DNA from: Rhodosalinus halophilus
Lineage (GTDB): Bacteria; Pseudomonadota; Alphaproteobacteria; Rhodobacterales; Rhodobacteraceae
NCBI RefSeq assembly: GCF_003298775.1
Contig: NZ_QNTQ01000008.1
Span: forward strand, 124,001 to 188,000
Length of the DNA: 64,000 bases
Direction of reading: 5' to 3'
This document shows positions 30,584-39,071 of the stretch, piece by piece; position 1 is the first letter of the stretch; the number at the start of each line of letters is the position of its first letter. The position numbers and the translations under genes are program-made. The notes under the pieces are model-generated. The model did not search any database and was not told the origin of the DNA. It worked only from the letters and a program-made list of their open reading frames with translations.

Positions 30584-31204
30584 TCACGAGCGCGCGATGT
30601 AGCGGTCGCGCCGGTGGTTGACGGTGATGATCAGGTTGAGGATCGCCGCACCCACCAGCGACCAGAGCACCACCGGCCAGGGAAAGAGCGCGAGCGCCAG
30701 CGCGAAGACCCCGAGATCGAAGATCAGCTGCACCTGTCCCGCGCGCATCGTGCCGCGGTCCTGCAGCCAGAGCGCGACGATCCCCACCCCGCCCAGCGTG
30801 GCGCCATGCCGGAAAAGCGTGAGCAGGCCGGAGCCCGCCAGCACGCCGAAGAGCACGGCCGCCACCGGCGCGGGCACCGCGCCCAGCGGCACGGCCAGCG
30901 GCAGCGCCTCGACCAGCGCGCTCATCAGCGCGACGGCGGCGAAGGTCTTGATCGTGAAGCGCCAGCCCAGCTGCCGGATCGCCAAAAGGTAGAAGGGCAG
31001 GTTGAGCAAGAAGAAGACCGCGCCGAAGGGCCAGCCCGTGGGATAGCTCACCACCAGCGCAAGCCCCGCGATCTGCCCCGTCACGAGGTCGCCCGCCCGC
31101 AGCATCAGCACCGCCAGCGCGACCATGACCGCGCCCACCACGAGCCCCTGCGCATCTTCGAGCGGCGTGTGACGGTCGGGCGGCGGGGTGGAAAGAAGCT
31201 GCAT
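30584..31204 (-). CDS. YitT family membrane protein
   Basis: A 206-residue protein with about five or six transmembrane helices and the YitT/DUF161 pattern: GQIAGLALVVSYPTGWPFGAVFFLLN, then LLTLFRHGATLGGVGIVALWLQ, then a hydrophobic C-terminus ending in a basic tail. The function of YitT proteins is not known. The ATG at 31204 is chosen because AGGAGG lies 6 bases upstream. A longer open frame exists but adds only a non-conserved basic stretch. Confidence 0.85.
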   Translation of the reverse strand: MQLLSTPPPDRHTPLEDAQGLVVGAVMVALAVLMLRAGDLVTGQIAGLALVVSYPTGWPFGAVFFLLNLPFYLLAIRQLGWRFTIKTFAAVALMSALVEALPLAVPLGAVPAPVAAVLFGVLAGSGLLTLFRHGATLGGVGIVALWLQDRGTMRAGQVQLIFDLGVFALALALFPWPVVLWSLVGAAILNLIITVNHRRDRYIARS

Positions 31205-31245
31205 CGCCGCCTCCTGGCGCGGGCGCCCGGCCCCGGCCGCCCGCC

Positions 31246-31269
31246 CTTTCAATGGTCCCCCAATACCCC
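31246..31269 (+). repeat. Dispersed repeat R2, copy a
   Basis: CTTTCAATGGTCC followed by CCCAATACCCC. A near-identical 24-nt sequence (about 20 of 24 bases) lies at 62176-62199. Both copies sit in gaps between minus-strand genes. Here the repeat runs on into a GC hairpin (31276-31294) beside icd. Confidence 0.6.
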
Positions 31270-31275
31270 GGGGGT

Positions 31276-31294
31276 CCGGGGGCAGCGCCCCCGG
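31276..31294 (-). terminator. GC hairpin just downstream of icd
   Basis: CCGGGGGC / GCCCCCGG is a perfect 8-bp stem with a 3-nt loop, located 7 bp after the icd stop codon. There is no T-run on the icd-coding strand, so it may stabilise the 3' end or act as a repeat-associated hairpin rather than a classical terminator. Confidence 0.45.
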
Positions 31295-31301
31295 GCGGCG
31301 C

Positions 31302-32519
31302 TCAGGCCGCGCCGAGCGCCTTGTTCAGGTTCTCGTCCACCTTCTCGAGGAAGCCCATGGTGGTCAGCCAGCCCTGGTCGGGGCCCACCAGCAGGGCGAG
31401 ATCCTTGGTCATGTGGCCCGATTCCACCGTCTCGACCACCACGCGCTCGAGCGTCTCTGCGAAGTGGCGCAGATCCTCGTTGCCGTCGAGCTTGGCGCGG
31501 TGCTTGAGCCCGCCGGTCCAGGCGAAGATCGAGGCGATCGAGTTGGTCGAGGTCTCCTCGCCGCGCTGGTGCTGGCGGTAGTGGCGGGTGACGGTGCCGT
31601 GCGCGGCCTCGGATTCCACCACCTTGCCGTCGGGCGTCATCAGCTGGCTGGTCATCAGGCCGAGGCTGCCGAAGCCCTGGGCCACGGTGTCGGACTGCAC
31701 GTCGCCGTCGTAGTTCTTGCACGCCCAGACGAAGCCGCCGTTCCACTTCATCGCGCAGGCGACCATGTCGTCGATCAGCCGGTGTTCGTAGGTGATGCCC
31801 TTGGCCTCGAACTTGTCCTTGAACTCGGCGTCGAAGACCTCCTGGAAGAGATCCTTGAAGCGCCCGTCATAGGCCTTGAGGATCGTGTTCTTGGTGGACA
31901 TGTAGAGCGGCCAGCCCATGCCGAGCGCGTAGTTCATCGAGGCCCGCGCGAAGTCGCGGATCGAGTCGTCGAGGTTGTACATCGCCATGGCCACGCCGGC
32001 GCCGGGCGACTGGTAGACCTCGCGCTCGATCACCTCGCCGTCCTCGCCCTCGAAGCGGATGGTGAGCTTGCCGGGTCCGGGCATGCGGAAGTCGGTCGCG
32101 CGATACTGATCGCCGAAGGCGTGGCGGCCGATCACGATGGGCTGCGTCCAGCCGGGCACCAGGCGCGGCACGTTGCGGCAGATGATCGGCGCGCGGAAGA
32201 CCACGCCGCCCAGGATGTTGCGGATCGTGCCGTTGGGGCTGCGCCACATCTTCTTCAGCCCGAATTCCTCGACACGGGCCTCGTCGGGGGTGATGGTCGC
32301 GCATTTCACCGCGACGCCCACCTCCTTGGTCTTTTCGGCGGCGTCGACGGTGATCTGGTCGTCGGTCTCGTCCCGCGACTGGATCGACAGGTCGTAGTAG
32401 AGCAGATCCACGTCGAGATAGGGCAGGATGAGCTTCTGCTTGATGAAATCCCAGATGATCCGGGTCATCTCGTCCCCGTCCATCTCGACGATCGGGTTCT
32501 CGACTTTGATCTTGGCCAT
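31302..32519 (-). CDS. icd: NADP-dependent isocitrate dehydrogenase
   Basis: Icd oxidatively decarboxylates isocitrate to 2-oxoglutarate in the TCA cycle. The 405-residue length and sequence fit the homodimeric, eukaryote-like (subfamily II) NADP enzyme: [20 protein letters not shown] at the start, [35 protein letters not shown], the Asp-rich [11 protein letters not shown] and NYDGDVQSD metal-binding segments, and [17 protein letters not shown] near the NADP site. The start has GGAGG 8 bases upstream. Confidence 0.97.
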   Translation of the reverse strand: MAKIKVENPIVEMDGDEMTRIIWDFIKQKLILPYLDVDLLYYDLSIQSRDETDDQITVDAAEKTKEVGVAVKCATITPDEARVEEFGLKKMWRSPNGTIRNILGGVVFRAPIICRNVPRLVPGWTQPIVIGRHAFGDQYRATDFRMPGPGKLTIRFEGEDGEVIEREVYQSPGAGVAMAMYNLDDSIRDFARASMNYALGMGWPLYMSTKNTILKAYDGRFKDLFQEVFDAEFKDKFEAKGITYEHRLIDDMVACAMKWNGGFVWACKNYDGDVQSDTVAQGFGSLGLMTSQLMTPDGKVVESEAAHGTVTRHYRQHQRGEETSTNSIASIFAWTGGLKHRAKLDGNEDLRHFAETLERVVVETVESGHMTKDLALLVGPDQGWLTTMGFLEKVDENLNKALGAA

Positions 32520-32621
32520 GCGCGGGTCCTCCGATGAGCGGCTTCGCGCGCCTTCTAGCGGAGGAATGCGCGGCTGAAAAGATGGTATGCGACGGTATAC
32601 TGCCTTTTCGCCACCCGGCGG

Positions 32622-33839
32622 TCAGGCGCCCGCCGCGAGCCGTGCCTCGACCCGGCGCAGATGCAGCATCAGCGCAAGCGCCGCCAGCGCCATCGCGAAG
32701 ATCCCCGTGGCCAGAGGCAGCGGCGTGCCGTCGAACATCAGCCCGACCGGAATCGCCAGCAGCACCGCCAGCACGGTCGAGACCGAGCCGATGATCGACG
32801 AGGCGAAGCCCGCGATGTGCCCGAGGGGCTCCATCGCCATCGCGTTGATGTTGCCCACGGTCAGCCCGACCTGGAAGAAGAGCGAGGTCTGCCAGATCAC
32901 GAAGAGCGCGAAGAAGAGCGGATCGGGCGGCGCGGCGAGACTCACGCCGATCATCGCGCCCGAAAGCACGCATTGCGCGGCGAGCGCCGCGGTGATGAGA
33001 AAGCGCATCCCCAGGCGCATCACCAGCAGCGCGTTGAGCAGCGTGGCACTTCCCGCGACGACGGCCACGGCGCCGAACCAGAGCGGAAAGGTCGCGGCCC
33101 GGCCGAAGGTCACGTCGAAGACCGGCTGCACGCTCACCAGCATCGAGAACATCTGCCCGAAGACGAGCCCCTGCACGAGGATCGAGAGCCGCACCATCGG
33201 GTTCAGCGCGATCTCGGCCAGCGCAGCGGTCAGCGCGCCGAGGCGGAAGGGGCGGCGCATCTCGCGCGGCAGCGGCTCGGCGAGGCGCAGCGCCATCCAC
33301 AGCGGCGCGGCGAGGCCGAAGAGCATGAAGGCCACGAAGATCGCCCGCCAGCCGGCGAGCGCGATCAGCCCCGCGCCGATCAGCGGCGCGAGCGCCGGCA
33401 CCAGCGTGAAGACCATCATCACGAAGGACATGATCTGCGCCATGCGCCGCCCGGCGTAGAGGTCGCGCACGATGGCCACCGTCACGATCCGCGGTGCGGC
33501 AGCCCCCAGCCCCTGCAGGAATCGCGCGGCGAGAAGCATTTCGAGCGAGGGGGCGAGCGCCGCGATTCCCGCCGCGAGAATATAGAGCGCGAAACCGCCG
33601 AGGATCACCGGCCGCCGTCCCAGCGCGTCCGAGAGCGGCCCGGTGAAGAAGGTGCCCACACCCATGCCCAGCACGAAGACCGTCACCACGAGCTGCGCGC
33701 GGTTCACGTCCTCGGGCGTCAGGCTCTGCCCGATCTCGGGGAGCGCGGGCAGCATCGCGTCGATCGAGAAGGCGATGATCGCGAACATCATCGCCATGAG
33801 GGCGACGAATTCGGGCAGGGAGAGGCGGGCAGGGGGCAT
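32622..33839 (-). CDS. Multidrug efflux MFS transporter, Bcr/CflA family
   Basis: A 405-residue, 12-helix major facilitator of the drug/H+ antiporter 1 group. Landmarks are SIDAMLPALPEIG in helix 1, the motif-A loop GPLSDALGRRPVILGG between helices 2 and 3, and ARFLQGLGAAAPRIV. The ATG at 33839 (MPPARLSLPEF) is chosen over an upstream in-frame start because it follows a GAGG-type site and matches the short N-terminus of the family. The substrate is unknown; Bcr/CflA proteins export bicyclomycin, chloramphenicol or metabolites. Confidence 0.88.
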   Translation of the reverse strand: MPPARLSLPEFVALMAMMFAIIAFSIDAMLPALPEIGQSLTPEDVNRAQLVVTVFVLGMGVGTFFTGPLSDALGRRPVILGGFALYILAAGIAALAPSLEMLLAARFLQGLGAAAPRIVTVAIVRDLYAGRRMAQIMSFVMMVFTLVPALAPLIGAGLIALAGWRAIFVAFMLFGLAAPLWMALRLAEPLPREMRRPFRLGALTAALAEIALNPMVRLSILVQGLVFGQMFSMLVSVQPVFDVTFGRAATFPLWFGAVAVVAGSATLLNALLVMRLGMRFLITAALAAQCVLSGAMIGVSLAAPPDPLFFALFVIWQTSLFFQVGLTVGNINAMAMEPLGHIAGFASSIIGSVSTVLAVLLAIPVGLMFDGTPLPLATGIFAMALAALALMLHLRRVEARLAAGA

Positions 33840-33896
33840 GCGGATCCTCGGGATGCCCCGGGCCGCTAGCACATCGCCGCGGGGGGAACCAGCCGC

Positions 33897-34244
33897 TCAG
33901 CCCTGCTTGTCGCCATCCCGCGGAGGGCGCTCTTCATGCCCGTGCCGCCAATGGCCGACCAGCCACTCGGTATGCTCCTGCCGCTTCTTCATCGCGAAGC
34001 TGCCGAACTGCTGCACCGCCACTACGAAGACGCTCAGCCCCAGGAAGATCATCACCGTGGTTCCGATCTTGCCCGCCGCTGTCGCGGGCACCAGCGAGCC
34101 GTAACCGACGGTCGAGAGGGTGACGACCGTGAAGAAATAGGCGTCGAGCCAGCTCCACCCCTCGACATAGCGGAAGAAGACCGTCCCGCTCGCGATGATG
34201 AGCACGAGCGTGCCGAGGATGGAAAGCGCGCTGAAGAGCCTCAT
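33897..34244 (-). CDS. Two-helix potassium channel family protein
   Basis: A 115-residue ion-channel pore module. Helix 1 (LSILGTLVLIIASGTVFF), a pore loop with the selectivity filter TVGYG in TLSTVGYGSLVPAT, and helix 2 (VMIFLGLSVFVVAVQQFG) are followed by a short basic, His-rich tail. There is no RCK or cyclic-nucleotide domain, so gating is not evident. It would assemble as a tetramer in the inner membrane. The ATG overlaps the stop of the upstream FrnE-like gene (ATGA). Confidence 0.88.
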   Translation of the reverse strand: MRLFSALSILGTLVLIIASGTVFFRYVEGWSWLDAYFFTVVTLSTVGYGSLVPATAAGKIGTTVMIFLGLSVFVVAVQQFGSFAMKKRQEHTEWLVGHWRHGHEERPPRDGDKQG

Positions 34245-34879
34245 TCCTTGAGCTTCTCCTGCATCTCGCCGATCACCTTGCGCCAGAGTTCGGTGGGCTG
34301 CGCGCCCGGCACGGCGTGCTGCCGCGCGACGATGAAGGTCGGCACCCCGGTCACGCCCATGTCCCGCGCGGCCTTGTCGCGGGCGGCGATCTCCTCGCGG
34401 TCGGCGTCCGAGGCCAGCAGGCGGAGAACCACCGAAGCGTCCATCCCCCGGGCATCGGCAATATCGGCCAGCACCTCGGGGTCGCCGATGTCGCGCCCTT
34501 CCCTAAAATAGGCGCGGAAAAGGGCCGAGACCACCGCGGTCTGGCAACCCTCGATCCCCGCCCAGTGGATCAGGCGATGGGCGTCCAGCGTGTTGGGCGT
34601 GCGCCCGATCCTCGACCAGTCGATCTCGAGCCCCGCCGCCTCGGCGTGCTCGGCGATCGTCGCATAGACCTCCGCGGCCTTCTCGGGGCCGCCGAACTTC
34701 GCCTCGAGATAGGCGTGGCGGTCCATGCCCTCCGCCGGCATCTCCGGGTTGAGCTGGAAGGGGTGCCATTCGATCTCGAAGGGGTGGTCGGGCTCTGCCT
34801 CGAGCGCGCGGTCGAGCTGCGCCTTGCCGATGTAGCACCAGGGGCAGATCGGATCCGAAATGATGTCAAGCTTGACCAT
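34241..34879 (-). CDS. DsbA-family oxidoreductase, FrnE-like
   Basis: A 212-residue cytoplasmic thioredoxin-fold protein of the DsbA/2-hydroxychromene-2-carboxylate isomerase group. The CxxC site is CPWC in ISDPICPWCYIGK, and the cis-proline loop is VTGVPTFIV. There is no signal peptide, matching FrnE, a polyketide-associated or stress disulfide isomerase. It overlaps the end of the acyl-CoA ligase gene by 14 bp, so the ligase, this protein and the K+ channel form one transcript. Confidence 0.88.
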   Translation of the reverse strand: MVKLDIISDPICPWCYIGKAQLDRALEAEPDHPFEIEWHPFQLNPEMPAEGMDRHAYLEAKFGGPEKAAEVYATIAEHAEAAGLEIDWSRIGRTPNTLDAHRLIHWAGIEGCQTAVVSALFRAYFREGRDIGDPEVLADIADARGMDASVVLRLLASDADREEIAARDKAARDMGVTGVPTFIVARQHAVPGAQPTELWRKVIGEMQEKLKE

Positions 34880-36392
34880 GTGCGGCCTCCCATGTCTCGC
34901 GCAGGCGCCGGCGGGAGAGCTTCCCGTTCGGCCCCGTGGGCAGCGCCTCGGTGCGGATCCAGAGCCGCGGCTGTTTCCAACGCGCCAGGCGCTCGGCGGC
35001 GAAGGCGGAAAGCTGTTCCTCGTCAATGGACTCCGGTGCGGTGTAGAAGCAGGCGATGACGCGCACCTGGTCCTTGACCGCGACATCCGTGACCGCCAGC
35101 GCCTCGATGCCGGGGAAGGCCCCCAGCGCCGCCTCGACCTCGGCCGGGGCGACGCGCACGCCGCCCGCGTTCATCAGGTCGTCGGCCCTGCCGTGATAGG
35201 TGATCACGCCGCCTTCGTCCATCGCGCCGAGATCGCCGGTCAGGAACCATTCGCCCCTGAGCCGCGCCTCGGACGCCTCGGGCGCGCCCATGTAGCCCAG
35301 CATCAGCCCCGGATCGCGGCGCGCGACGGCGATGGTGCCGATCTCGCCCAGCGGCAGCGGCGCGTTGTCCGGACCGAGGATCGCGATGCGCCGCCCGGGC
35401 TGGGGCCGGCCCAGCGTCCCCGCCGGCGCCGGCGCTCCGGGCGCGGCGGAAATGAAGGTGGAGCATTCCGACATGCCGTAGGCTTCGTACAGGGTCGTGC
35501 CGGTGGCCCTTTCCCAGTCCGCGCGCGTGCCCTCGGTCAGCTTCTCGCCGGCCGAGAGCCCGTGCCGGAGCCGCGGGGCCCGCGTGTTCCCCCAATGCTT
35601 CAGGAGTTTCCTGTAAACCCCAGGCGACGCGGCGAAAATCGTGGCATCATGCCGCGACAGGAGCAGCGGCAGCGCAGCGGGGTCGGTGCCAGGCGCCGGG
35701 ATCAGCGCCGTCGCGCCCACGCTCCAGGGGTCGAGCAGGCCGGTCCCCAGCGTATAGGTCCAGTTGAAGGCGCCCGCGTGCATCAGCCGGTCCTCTGCCG
35801 TCAGGCCATACCAGCCGTCATGCATCATGCGCCGCGCCCAGACGGCGCGATGCGCGTGCATCACCGCCCGCGGCGTCCCCGAGGTGCCGGAGGTGAAGAC
35901 GACATAGGCCAGCCGCTCCGGGTCGCCCGTCGCGTAGTCGGCGGGCGGCAGGTCGCGCATCGCGCGCAGCTCCTCCAGCGGGATCCGCCGCGCCTCCGCC
36001 GGCGCGGCGAGCGCGGGGTCGTGCAGCATGGCGGCCGGAGAGAGCGCCTGCGCGAGGCGGGCCACCTCGGGCGCCGTGAGGGCGGCCGAAAGCGGCACGG
36101 GCACGATGCCGGCGGCCACCGCGCCCAGAAAGGCGATCGGGAAGTCCACGGTGTTGTCGAGCCGCAGCATCACCAGATCGCCGGGCGCGAGCCCCGCGCG
36201 CATCAGGCCCGTCGCCGTGCCCCGGACGGCGGCCTCGAGGCGCGCGTAGCTCCAGCGCTCGGCCCGACTGGGGCCGAGAACGGCGAGCGCGACCTTGTCC
36301 GGCACCTGCGCCGCGGGGGTGAGCACATGCGCCGCGAGGTTGAAGGGGGCGGGGCAGGGCGGCGGCGGCCCCTGATCGAAAACGGACAACAT
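34866..36392 (-). CDS. Acyl-CoA synthetase (AMP-forming, benzoate-CoA ligase-like)
   Basis: A 508-residue ANL-superfamily ligase that would adenylate a carboxylate and load it on CoA. Motifs are the ATP loop VVFTSGTSGTPRAVMHAH, YEAYGMSECS, EWFLTGDLGAMDEGG with YHGRADDLMNAGGVRVAPAEVE, and the catalytic lysine in LPTGPNGKLSRRRL. The overall pattern recalls benzoate-CoA ligases and acyl-CoA synthetases, and the acid is not determined. The A3 loop has SGTSGTPRA where SGTTGxPKG is usual, a conservative change. Confidence 0.88.
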   Translation of the reverse strand: MLSVFDQGPPPPCPAPFNLAAHVLTPAAQVPDKVALAVLGPSRAERWSYARLEAAVRGTATGLMRAGLAPGDLVMLRLDNTVDFPIAFLGAVAAGIVPVPLSAALTAPEVARLAQALSPAAMLHDPALAAPAEARRIPLEELRAMRDLPPADYATGDPERLAYVVFTSGTSGTPRAVMHAHRAVWARRMMHDGWYGLTAEDRLMHAGAFNWTYTLGTGLLDPWSVGATALIPAPGTDPAALPLLLSRHDATIFAASPGVYRKLLKHWGNTRAPRLRHGLSAGEKLTEGTRADWERATGTTLYEAYGMSECSTFISAAPGAPAPAGTLGRPQPGRRIAILGPDNAPLPLGEIGTIAVARRDPGLMLGYMGAPEASEARLRGEWFLTGDLGAMDEGGVITYHGRADDLMNAGGVRVAPAEVEAALGAFPGIEALAVTDVAVKDQVRVIACFYTAPESIDEEQLSAFAAERLARWKQPRLWIRTEALPTGPNGKLSRRRLRETWEAAHGQA

Positions 36393-36434
36393 CGCCCCTT
36401 GCTAAGGAGCGCCACGTCGCGGCGCAAGGGCGCG

Positions 36435-36593
36435 TCAGCTGCGGCCCATCGGGCGGTCCGGCTGGCCCTCGTCGCCGAAGGCGTCGTCGTCGGCGAGCGG
36501 ATCCTCGCCCTCGGGCACATGCCGCGCGCTCTTGCGGATGTTGGCGTTGTCGCGCGTCTCGTCCATCAGCACGTCCACGGGCGGCTCGCCCAT
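36435..36593 (-). CDS. Small acidic hypothetical protein (52 aa)
   Basis: A 52-codon frame beginning MGEPPVDVLMDETRDN and ending DRPMGRS, rich in Asp and Glu (the middle reads EGEDPLADDDAFGDEG). Nearly every codon ends in G or C, as in the neighbouring genes, which argues for real coding. It starts 1 bp after the stop of the CsbD-like gene (TAG-ATG), so coupling is likely. No cysteine, signal peptide or membrane segment is present. I do not recognise the family. Confidence 0.6.
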   Translation of the reverse strand: MGEPPVDVLMDETRDNANIRKSARHVPEGEDPLADDDAFGDEGQPDRPMGRS

Positions 36594-36779
36594 CTACCAT
36601 TCCGCCAGTTCGGCGCCGGCCACGGTGCGCTCCATGCCGGTTGCGCGGGCGATCGTGTCGATCACCGCCTCGCGGTCGCCCTCGAGCGCGAGAAGATCGG
36701 CCTCCCGCACCTCGGGCCAGCGTTCGGCGATGACGCGGGCGTAGGCAGGCCAGTCGGCGCGGATGTCGTTCCAGTCCAT
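36594..36779 (-). CDS. CsbD-like small stress protein (61 aa)
   Basis: A 61-residue protein beginning MDWNDIRADWPAYARVIAERW and ending AGAELAEW. The spacing of Trp, Asp-Leu, Gly-x-Arg and the terminal Glu-Leu-x-x-Trp matches the CsbD/YjbJ stress-protein pattern (start MNWD-x-I, a central DDL-x2-I-x-GKR and a final W). The match is by eye and the helical core is short. CsbD proteins accumulate under general stress; their function is unknown. It precedes the 52-residue gene and could share its mRNA. Confidence 0.6.
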   Translation of the reverse strand: MDWNDIRADWPAYARVIAERWPEVREADLLALEGDREAVIDTIARATGMERTVAGAELAEW

Positions 36780-36832
36780 GAGCGGGCTCCCTCCTGTTGA
36801 CATGCCAACGCCGCCCGCGCGCCGCCCGTTCC

Positions 36833-36952
36833 CTACCGGAACCAGCCCTCCACGGTGCGCGCGACGCCCGAGATGTCCTGCCCCACGCCGTCGATCGTGG
36901 CGCAGCCCGTCAGCGTCCCGACGAGCGCGAGGCTCGCAATCAGCCGGATCAT
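36833..36952 (-). CDS. Entericidin-like lipoprotein (39 aa)
   Basis: This very small lipoprotein begins MIRLIASLALVGTLTGCATI, with the lipobox LTGC, and continues DGVGQDISGVARTVEGWFR. The length and the G-x-D-I/GQDIS pattern are those of the entericidin A/B family, proposed to form a cell-envelope antidote/toxin pair; only one member is seen here. The ATG overlaps the stop of the YejA-like gene (ATGA) with GGAGA just upstream, so it is translated as the last part of that operon. Confidence 0.82.
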   Translation of the reverse strand: MIRLIASLALVGTLTGCATIDGVGQDISGVARTVEGWFR

Positions 36953-38775
36953 TCTCCTGTCTCCTCGTACCACCATACATCCGGAAGAAAGCCCGCCCAG
37001 TCGCCGTAGACCGGAAGGCTCTCGGGATAGTGCAGCTCGTCGGCATGGGCGATGTAGCTGGCCGTCCACTGATAGAACGGGATCACGTAGCGCCCCGCCG
37101 TCAGCACGCGGTCGAGCGCGCGCGTCGCGGCGATGAACTCCTCGCGGCTCTGCGCGTTCAGCATCGCGTCGATCATCGCCTCCGCCGCCTCGGACCGCAT
37201 TCCCATCCAGTTGCGCGAGCCCGGCGTCTCGGCCGCCTCGGCCGACCAGTAGAGCCGCTGCTCGGTCCCCGGCGAGAGCGAGAGCCCGACGCGGTAGGGC
37301 GTCATGTCGAAGTCGAAGGCGGTCGTGCGCTCGGTGTATTGCGCGTCGTCCACGGTGTTGATCGTCATGGCGATACCCAGCCGCTCCAGCGCGCGGGCGT
37401 AGATGTCGGCGATGGACTGATGCTCCTGCGCGCCCTGCCGGATCAGAAGCTCGAAAGCGAAGGGCGTGCCCTCGGCATCGACGAGCCGGCCGTCCTCGAC
37501 CCGCCAGCCCGCCTCGCGCAACAGCCGCATCGCCCGGCGCAGCCCGACGCGGTTGCGCGTGGTGCCGTCGCTCTCGGGCAGGGCGTAGCCCTCGAGCGTG
37601 CCGGGCAGCAGATCGTCGGCGAAGGGCGCGAGCAGGTCGCGCACCCGCCCCTCGGCCGGGCCCGCGCGCATGCCCAGCACGGAGTTCGAGAAATAGGAGG
37701 TGATGCGCGGCTGCCGCCCGCCGGTGAGCGTGTCGTTGATGGCCTCGAAGTTGAAGGCGGCGATCAGCGCCTCGCGCACGCGCCAGTCGGCGAAGAGGTC
37801 GCGGCGCGTGTTCATCACGAAGCCCGTCATGCCCGAGGGCCGGCCGTGCGGGATCACCGATTTCTCGATCTCGCCGCGGCGCACCGCCGGGAAGTCGTAG
37901 CGCGTCTCCCAGGCGTCGAGGTTGAACTCGCGGTGCGCGGTGAGCGTGCCGGCCTTGAAGGCTTCGAAGAGCGCGGTCGCGTCGCCGAAATACTCGTAAC
38001 GGATGGTGTCGAAGTTGTGCGTGCCGGCCCGGAAGGGCAGATCCGCGCCCCAGTAGTCGGGGTCGCGCTCGAGCTCGAGAAACCGGCCCGGCTCGAAATC
38101 GCCCACGACGTAGGGCGCGGTGCCGATCGGCGGCTCGGAAAGGCGTGCGGCGGCGAAGTCGCGCCCCTCGAACTGCGCCTTCTTGAGGATCGGCCGCAGG
38201 CCGGCGAGGAGCGCGAGCTCCGGGTTGTCGCGCGAAAAGGTGAAGCGGACCGTGCGCGGGCCCGTCGCCTCGGCCGTCTCGATCGCCTCCCAGAGCGCGC
38301 GGTAGCGGGGGTGACCCTCGGTGCCGAGGATCTCGTAGGACCACAGCACGTCCTCGACCGTCACCGGCGTGCCGTCGGAGAATCGGGCCTCGGGACGCAG
38401 GGTGAACTCGACCCAGGACCGGTCCGGCGCGGTCTCGACCGATTCGGCCAGAAGACCGTAAAGGGTGAAAGGCTCGTCCCAGCTTCGCCCAAGGAGCGAC
38501 TCGTAGGCGAGGAAGCGCAACTGCCACGGCGCGGTGCCCGAGAGTGTGAAGGGATTGAGCGTGTCGAAGCCGCCGGTCTCTCCGAAGACGATTCGCCCGC
38601 CCTTGGGCGCCTCGGGGTTGGCGTAGGGCAGCGACACAAAATCCGGTGGGAGGGCCGGCTCGCCATACATAGCTATGCCGTGCTGCGGCGCCGCGAGCGC
38701 GGCACTGGCGGCCAGCGCGACACTCGCGCAGGCGCCTGCCGCCGCGTGGCGGAAACGGAAAATCATCGATCGCAT
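36949..38775 (-). CDS. Extracellular solute-binding protein, peptide/nickel ABC family (YejA-like)
   Basis: A 608-residue periplasmic binding protein (SBP_bac_5) with a signal peptide (FRHAAAGACASVALAASAALA). It has GGFDTLNPFTLSGTAPWQLRF near the N-terminus, the domain-hinge segment EFTLRPEARFSDGTPVTVEDVLWSYE, and PPIGTAPYVVGDFEPG. Size and the ALPPDFVSLPYANPEAPKGG opening resemble YejA, which binds peptides for uptake. The permease and ATPase genes expected next to it are absent; only the small lipoprotein follows. The start is either 38775 or 38766; neither has a strong ribosome binding site. Confidence 0.88.
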   Translation of the reverse strand: MRSMIFRFRHAAAGACASVALAASAALAAPQHGIAMYGEPALPPDFVSLPYANPEAPKGGRIVFGETGGFDTLNPFTLSGTAPWQLRFLAYESLLGRSWDEPFTLYGLLAESVETAPDRSWVEFTLRPEARFSDGTPVTVEDVLWSYEILGTEGHPRYRALWEAIETAEATGPRTVRFTFSRDNPELALLAGLRPILKKAQFEGRDFAAARLSEPPIGTAPYVVGDFEPGRFLELERDPDYWGADLPFRAGTHNFDTIRYEYFGDATALFEAFKAGTLTAHREFNLDAWETRYDFPAVRRGEIEKSVIPHGRPSGMTGFVMNTRRDLFADWRVREALIAAFNFEAINDTLTGGRQPRITSYFSNSVLGMRAGPAEGRVRDLLAPFADDLLPGTLEGYALPESDGTTRNRVGLRRAMRLLREAGWRVEDGRLVDAEGTPFAFELLIRQGAQEHQSIADIYARALERLGIAMTINTVDDAQYTERTTAFDFDMTPYRVGLSLSPGTEQRLYWSAEAAETPGSRNWMGMRSEAAEAMIDAMLNAQSREEFIAATRALDRVLTAGRYVIPFYQWTASYIAHADELHYPESLPVYGDWAGFLPDVWWYEETGE

Positions 38776-38854
38776 TCGCGCAACACTGCTCGTGTGCCCT
38801 TGTTTTCTTGCCGCGCAAACTACCCCCGCGCCCAAGGTTTTTCAAACTTTTAGC

Positions 38855-38883
38855 TTGGCGCTCGGCGCGAGATTGCTTATAAA
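38855..38883 (+). promoter_or_regulatory. Promoter of the candidate small RNA
   Basis: TTGGCG (38855-38860) and TATAAA (38878-38883) are separated by exactly 17 bp, close to the sigma70 consensus. The next plausible start is an A at 38890, 7 bp beyond the -10 hexamer. No gene starts directly downstream before the terminator at 38937. Confidence 0.75.
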
Positions 38884-38889
38884 GGCCTC

Positions 38890-38964
38890 ACTGCTCGATA
38901 GGTTTCTTGCCTGTATGAAACCTGCCTCAATAACTGAACGCCGGCCTTGTGCCGGCGTTTTTTT
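38890..38964 (+). ncRNA. Candidate small RNA, about 75 nt
   Basis: A promoter and a strong terminator frame about 75 nt between the YejA-like gene and the 3-hydroxybutyrate dehydrogenase gene. The predicted RNA has a 5' hairpin (AGGTTTC / GAAACCT, 10-nt loop) at 38899-38922, a short single-stranded linker containing CTCAATAACTG, and a terminator hairpin ending in seven T. From memory, size and layout recall the alphaproteobacterial suhB/MmgR family (about 77 nt). That match is untested. It reads in the direction of hbdH but should stop 108 bp before it. Confidence 0.68.
38937..38964 (+). terminator. Intrinsic terminator of the candidate small RNA
   Basis: AACGCCGGC / GCCGGCGTT is a perfect 9-bp stem with a CTTGT loop, followed by a T tract. 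It is among the strongest terminators in the window, and no protein gene on the plus strand lies upstream of it before rpoD-type promoter elements at 38855-38883. Confidence 0.92.
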
Positions 38965-39071
38965 GTCCCGCGCTAGGGCGCTGACGCCGGGGCCGCCCCG
39001 CGCGGGCCTTGTCACCGCCGCCGCGCCTGCCATTCTCTGCCGCGACGCAGCGACACGGCAGGAGAGACATC

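Noticed and set aside
26181-30602. A 1473-codon open frame on the plus strand
   Set aside because: It runs antisense to the DMT transporter and the molybdenum hydroxylase genes, is dominated by Arg/Ala/Gly, and resembles no protein. High GC leaves few stop codons in such frames.
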